A DNA stretch of 64,000 nucleotides from Nocardioides conyzicola. Lineage in GTDB: Bacteria > Actinomycetota > Actinomycetes > Propionibacteriales > Nocardioidaceae. A model generated the notes under the pieces. That model had not been told where the DNA came from and did not search any database. It saw only the letters and a list, made by a program, of their open reading frames with translations. The stretch is from assembly GCF_039543825.1 (NCBI RefSeq), contig NZ_BAABKM010000002.1:2512133-2576132 (forward strand), written 5' to 3'. The translations under genes were made by a program, and so were the position numbers. Positions 61,069 to 64,000 of this stretch are shown here, one piece after another. Positions within the stretch are counted from its first letter, which is position 1. The number at the start of each line of letters is the position of its first letter.

Positions 61069-62355
61069 CTAGAGCAGCCCGCGCGCCTTGAGCGCCAGGT
61101 AGTGGTCGGCCAACGCCGGCGGCAGGTCGTCGGCGTCGACCACGTCGACGCCGAGGGTGCGCAGCAGCCCGGCCGTGTGCCGTCGGCGACCGATCACCTG
61201 CTCGGCAGCGGCCGCGTCGTAGACCTCGTCCAGGCTGTCGCGGCTCCCGGCGAGCTGCTCGAGCTCGGGGTCGCGCACCGACGCGAGCACCACCCGGTGG
61301 TGCCGCGTCAGCGCGGCGAGCACCGGCAGCAGGCCCTCCTCGACCGCGGACGACTCCAGCGGCGTGAGCAGCACGACGAGCGCGCGCTGCCGACCGAGGC
61401 CGTTGACGGCTCCGGCGAGCCCGTCCCAGTCGGCCTCCGCGATCACCGGGTCGAGATCGGCCATCGCCTCCTGCAGCCGGGCCGCGATGTCGCGGTTGCC
61501 CGCGAAGCGGAGCCGGCTGCGCACCCGACGGTCGCCGGCGACGAAGTCGACCCGGTCGCCGGCCCGCGTCGCCAGCGAGGCGAGCAGGAGGACGGCGTCC
61601 ATGGCGGAGTCCAGCCGGGGTACGTCGCCGACCCGGCCCGCCGACGTACGCGACGTGTCCAGGACCAGCACGACCCGGCGGTCGCGCTCGGGCTGCCAGG
61701 TGCGGACGACGACGTTGCGGCTGCGGGCGCTGGCGCGCCAGTCGATCGACCGGACGTCGTCGCCCTGGACGTACTCGCGCAGCGAGTCGAACTCGGTGCC
61801 CTGCCCGCGCACCCGCACCGCGGCGCGGCCGTCGAGGTCGCGCAGCCGGGCCAGCCGGCTCGGCAGGTGCTTGCTGGACTCGAAGGGCGGCAGCGCGCGG
61901 ACCGCGCCCGCGACCTGCCGGGTGCGCTGTCGCGCCGCCAGGCCGAGGGGTCCGCGCAGCCGGACGGTGACGCCGGTCGCGCGCAGGTCGCCGCGCCGGC
62001 GGGGCAGCAGGGGAGTGGTGAGCGCGGCCCGGTCGCCGGGCGCGAGCGCCACCCGGTGCCGGTTGGGGGACGCGCCGGCGGTCGGCTGCCAGGCGTCGCG
62101 GACGACACCCCGCAGCCGCCGGCGCGACCCGTTGGTCGCGACCAGCCTGGTCGCGGTCGGCTCCCCGAGCCGGACCGACCCGACGGGTGGGCGCTCCAGC
62201 GAGAGCGAGGCCGGAGCGGGGGCGAGCAGCAGGTCGACGCCGACCAGCAGGAGGACCGCGAGCACCCACAGCCACACGGTGCTCATCTCCGGGCGCAGCA
62301 GGACCGCCCCCACCCCGAGCAGGAGCAGCAGCGGTACGCGCCCGGAGATCGACAC
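61069..62355 (-). CDS. DUF58 domain protein (vWA-like)
   Basis: A 428-residue protein. Two N-terminal membrane helices (VPLLLLLGVGAVLL and VWLWVLAVLLLVGVDLLL) precede a DUF58 domain with EFDSLREYVQGDDVRSIDWRASARS, and a vWA-like part VVLVLDTSRTSAGR. DUF58 proteins partner with MoxR ATPases, perhaps maturing metal or redox enzymes. GTG start at 62355. It lies 6 bases downstream of the moxR stop on the same strand. Confidence 0.9.
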   Translation of the reverse strand: MSISGRVPLLLLLGVGAVLLRPEMSTVWLWVLAVLLLVGVDLLLAPAPASLSLERPPVGSVRLGEPTATRLVATNGSRRRLRGVVRDAWQPTAGASPNRHRVALAPGDRAALTTPLLPRRRGDLRATGVTVRLRGPLGLAARQRTRQVAGAVRALPPFESSKHLPSRLARLRDLDGRAAVRVRGQGTEFDSLREYVQGDDVRSIDWRASARSRNVVVRTWQPERDRRVVLVLDTSRTSAGRVGDVPRLDSAMDAVLLLASLATRAGDRVDFVAGDRRVRSRLRFAGNRDIAARLQEAMADLDPVIAEADWDGLAGAVNGLGRQRALVVLLTPLESSAVEEGLLPVLAALTRHHRVVLASVRDPELEQLAGSRDSLDEVYDAAAAEQVIGRRRHTAGLLRTLGVDVVDADDLPPALADHYLALKARGLL

Positions 62356-62361
62356 CCTGAC

Positions 62362-63335
<974 letters not shown>

Positions 63336-63339
<4 letters not shown>

Positions 63340-64000
63340 GGGCGACGTACCTCTCTGTCGAGCTCGGCCAGCTGGTCGGCCAGGGTGATCAGGTCGTGGT
63401 CGGTGGCGGGTGCCGGCGCGCGCGGACCGAGCAGGGCCTCGATCTCCGCGACGGGTCGGCCGGTGTGGCGGGCGACGTCCCGCACGAGGGTGTCCGGGTC
63501 GGGGCGGGAGCCGAGGCGCAGCCGCTCGGCGGCGCGCACCCGGGCGGCCGCGCGCAGCACGCCGGCGGCGTGGGTGCGGTCGCCCGCCTTGCGGTAGAGG
63601 CGCCCCCGGCTCCGCGTGGTCTCGATGGCCTTCACGGAGACCGGCAGGGGCTCGATCGCGAGCGCACCGAGACGACGGGCCCGCCAGACCAGCAGGGCGA
63701 TGGTCGCGAGCGCGACGAGCCAGAGCGACGGCCGCAGCCAGTCGGGCAGCAGCGTCGTGAGGCTGACCCCGTCGTCGGCGCGGAGGTCGTCGATCGACGG
63801 GACGTACCAGACCAGGCGGTCGGACTGTCCGAGGAGCCGGAGCGCGACCGCGGCGTTGTCGGCACGCAGCACCTGGTCGTTGCTCAGCGCCTCCCCGGCT
63901 CCGAACACCACCGTGCCGGGCCGGGGCTCGGCCAGCAGGGCGCCGTCGGAGGTCGAGAAGCAGCCGCCGTCGACGGGGTAGGCCAGCGCGTAGTCCACCG
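63336..64000 (-). CDS. DUF4350 family protein, partial at window edge
   Basis: The C-terminal part, about 220 residues, of a DUF4350 protein. It includes GQSDRLVWYVPSIDDLRADDGVSLTTLLPDWLRPSLWLVALATIALLVWRARRLG, with a membrane helix at the end, then a cytoplasmic helical tail (SVKAIETTRSRGRLYRKAGDRTHAAGVLRAAARVRAAERLRLG). The start lies beyond base 64000. DUF4350 typically precedes MoxR and DUF58. Function unknown. Confidence 0.85.

Overview
The window is chromosomal DNA from a very high-GC actinobacterium, most like Nocardioides or a close relative (Nocardioidaceae). This is inferred from codon and gene content: actinobacterial families (DUF3027, DUF2530, DUF4031, CGNR finger, helicase-associated protein), a 13E12-type HNH gene, many GTG starts, and many genes without a Shine-Dalgarno sequence. 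About 63 protein genes are called. No rRNA, tRNA, CRISPR array, transposase or prophage gene was seen, so this is mostly ordinary core chromosome with some accessory islands.

Layout. 0-4 kb: aldo/keto reductase, a heme-oxygenase-like iron enzyme overlapping a CDGSH iron-sulfur protein, then a tandem-repeat tract and an HNH gene of the 13E12 family. 4-10 kb: methyltransferase, 6-phosphogluconate dehydrogenase, AlkB-type dioxygenase behind a perfect LexA box, and a MacB-like ABC pair whose permease gene is frameshifted. 10-23 kb: GntR/HutC regulator, CutC-like and DUF4031 genes, an 8-oxoguanine-deaminase-like amidohydrolase, HD hydrolase, ketosteroid-isomerase-like protein, secreted proteins, MpaB oxygenase, secreted tripeptidyl-aminopeptidase-like hydrolase, SerA and a large secreted alpha/beta hydrolase. 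23-33 kb: RtcB RNA ligase, XPB helicase, VOC protein, CGNR protein, helicase-associated protein, and an FHA plus RDD-FHA pair. 33-43 kb: acyl-CoA synthetase, a HAD-LarE fusion, a long cold-shock protein, two MFS transporters, an NCS2 purine permease and a MarR regulator. 43-48 kb: the str operon rpsL-rpsG-fusA-tuf with its promoter and terminator. 48-57 kb: threonine ammonia-lyase, class-III aminotransferase, TrmB, then a sugar locus (LacI/CebR-like regulator, GH1 beta-glucosidase, ABC permeases and binding protein). 57-64 kb: TPR-like, VOC, AraC and RDD genes facing a SpoIIM/DUF58/MoxR/DUF4350 cluster that runs off the window.

How the genes work together. The sugar locus looks like one regulon: CebR-type boxes (TGGGAGCGCTCCCA type) lie before bgl and before the binding-protein gene. 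The str operon promoter (TTGACC, 17 bp, TAATCT) lies inside the end of the upstream MFS gene. About twenty genes have a TANNNT hexamer exactly 6 or 7 bases before the start codon, which points to leaderless transcription as a major mode here.

Most notable for follow-up: five long imperfect intergenic palindromes of 58-90 bp with different sequences but the same design, several supplying stop codons or overlapping promoters; the LexA-boxed alkB; the HAD-LarE fusion; a multi-operator region upstream of the sugar-binding protein; and two lesions (ABC permease, FHA gene start) that would both be repaired by one base in a short G or C run, which raises the possibility of consensus errors. No clearly new defence or biosynthetic system was found.
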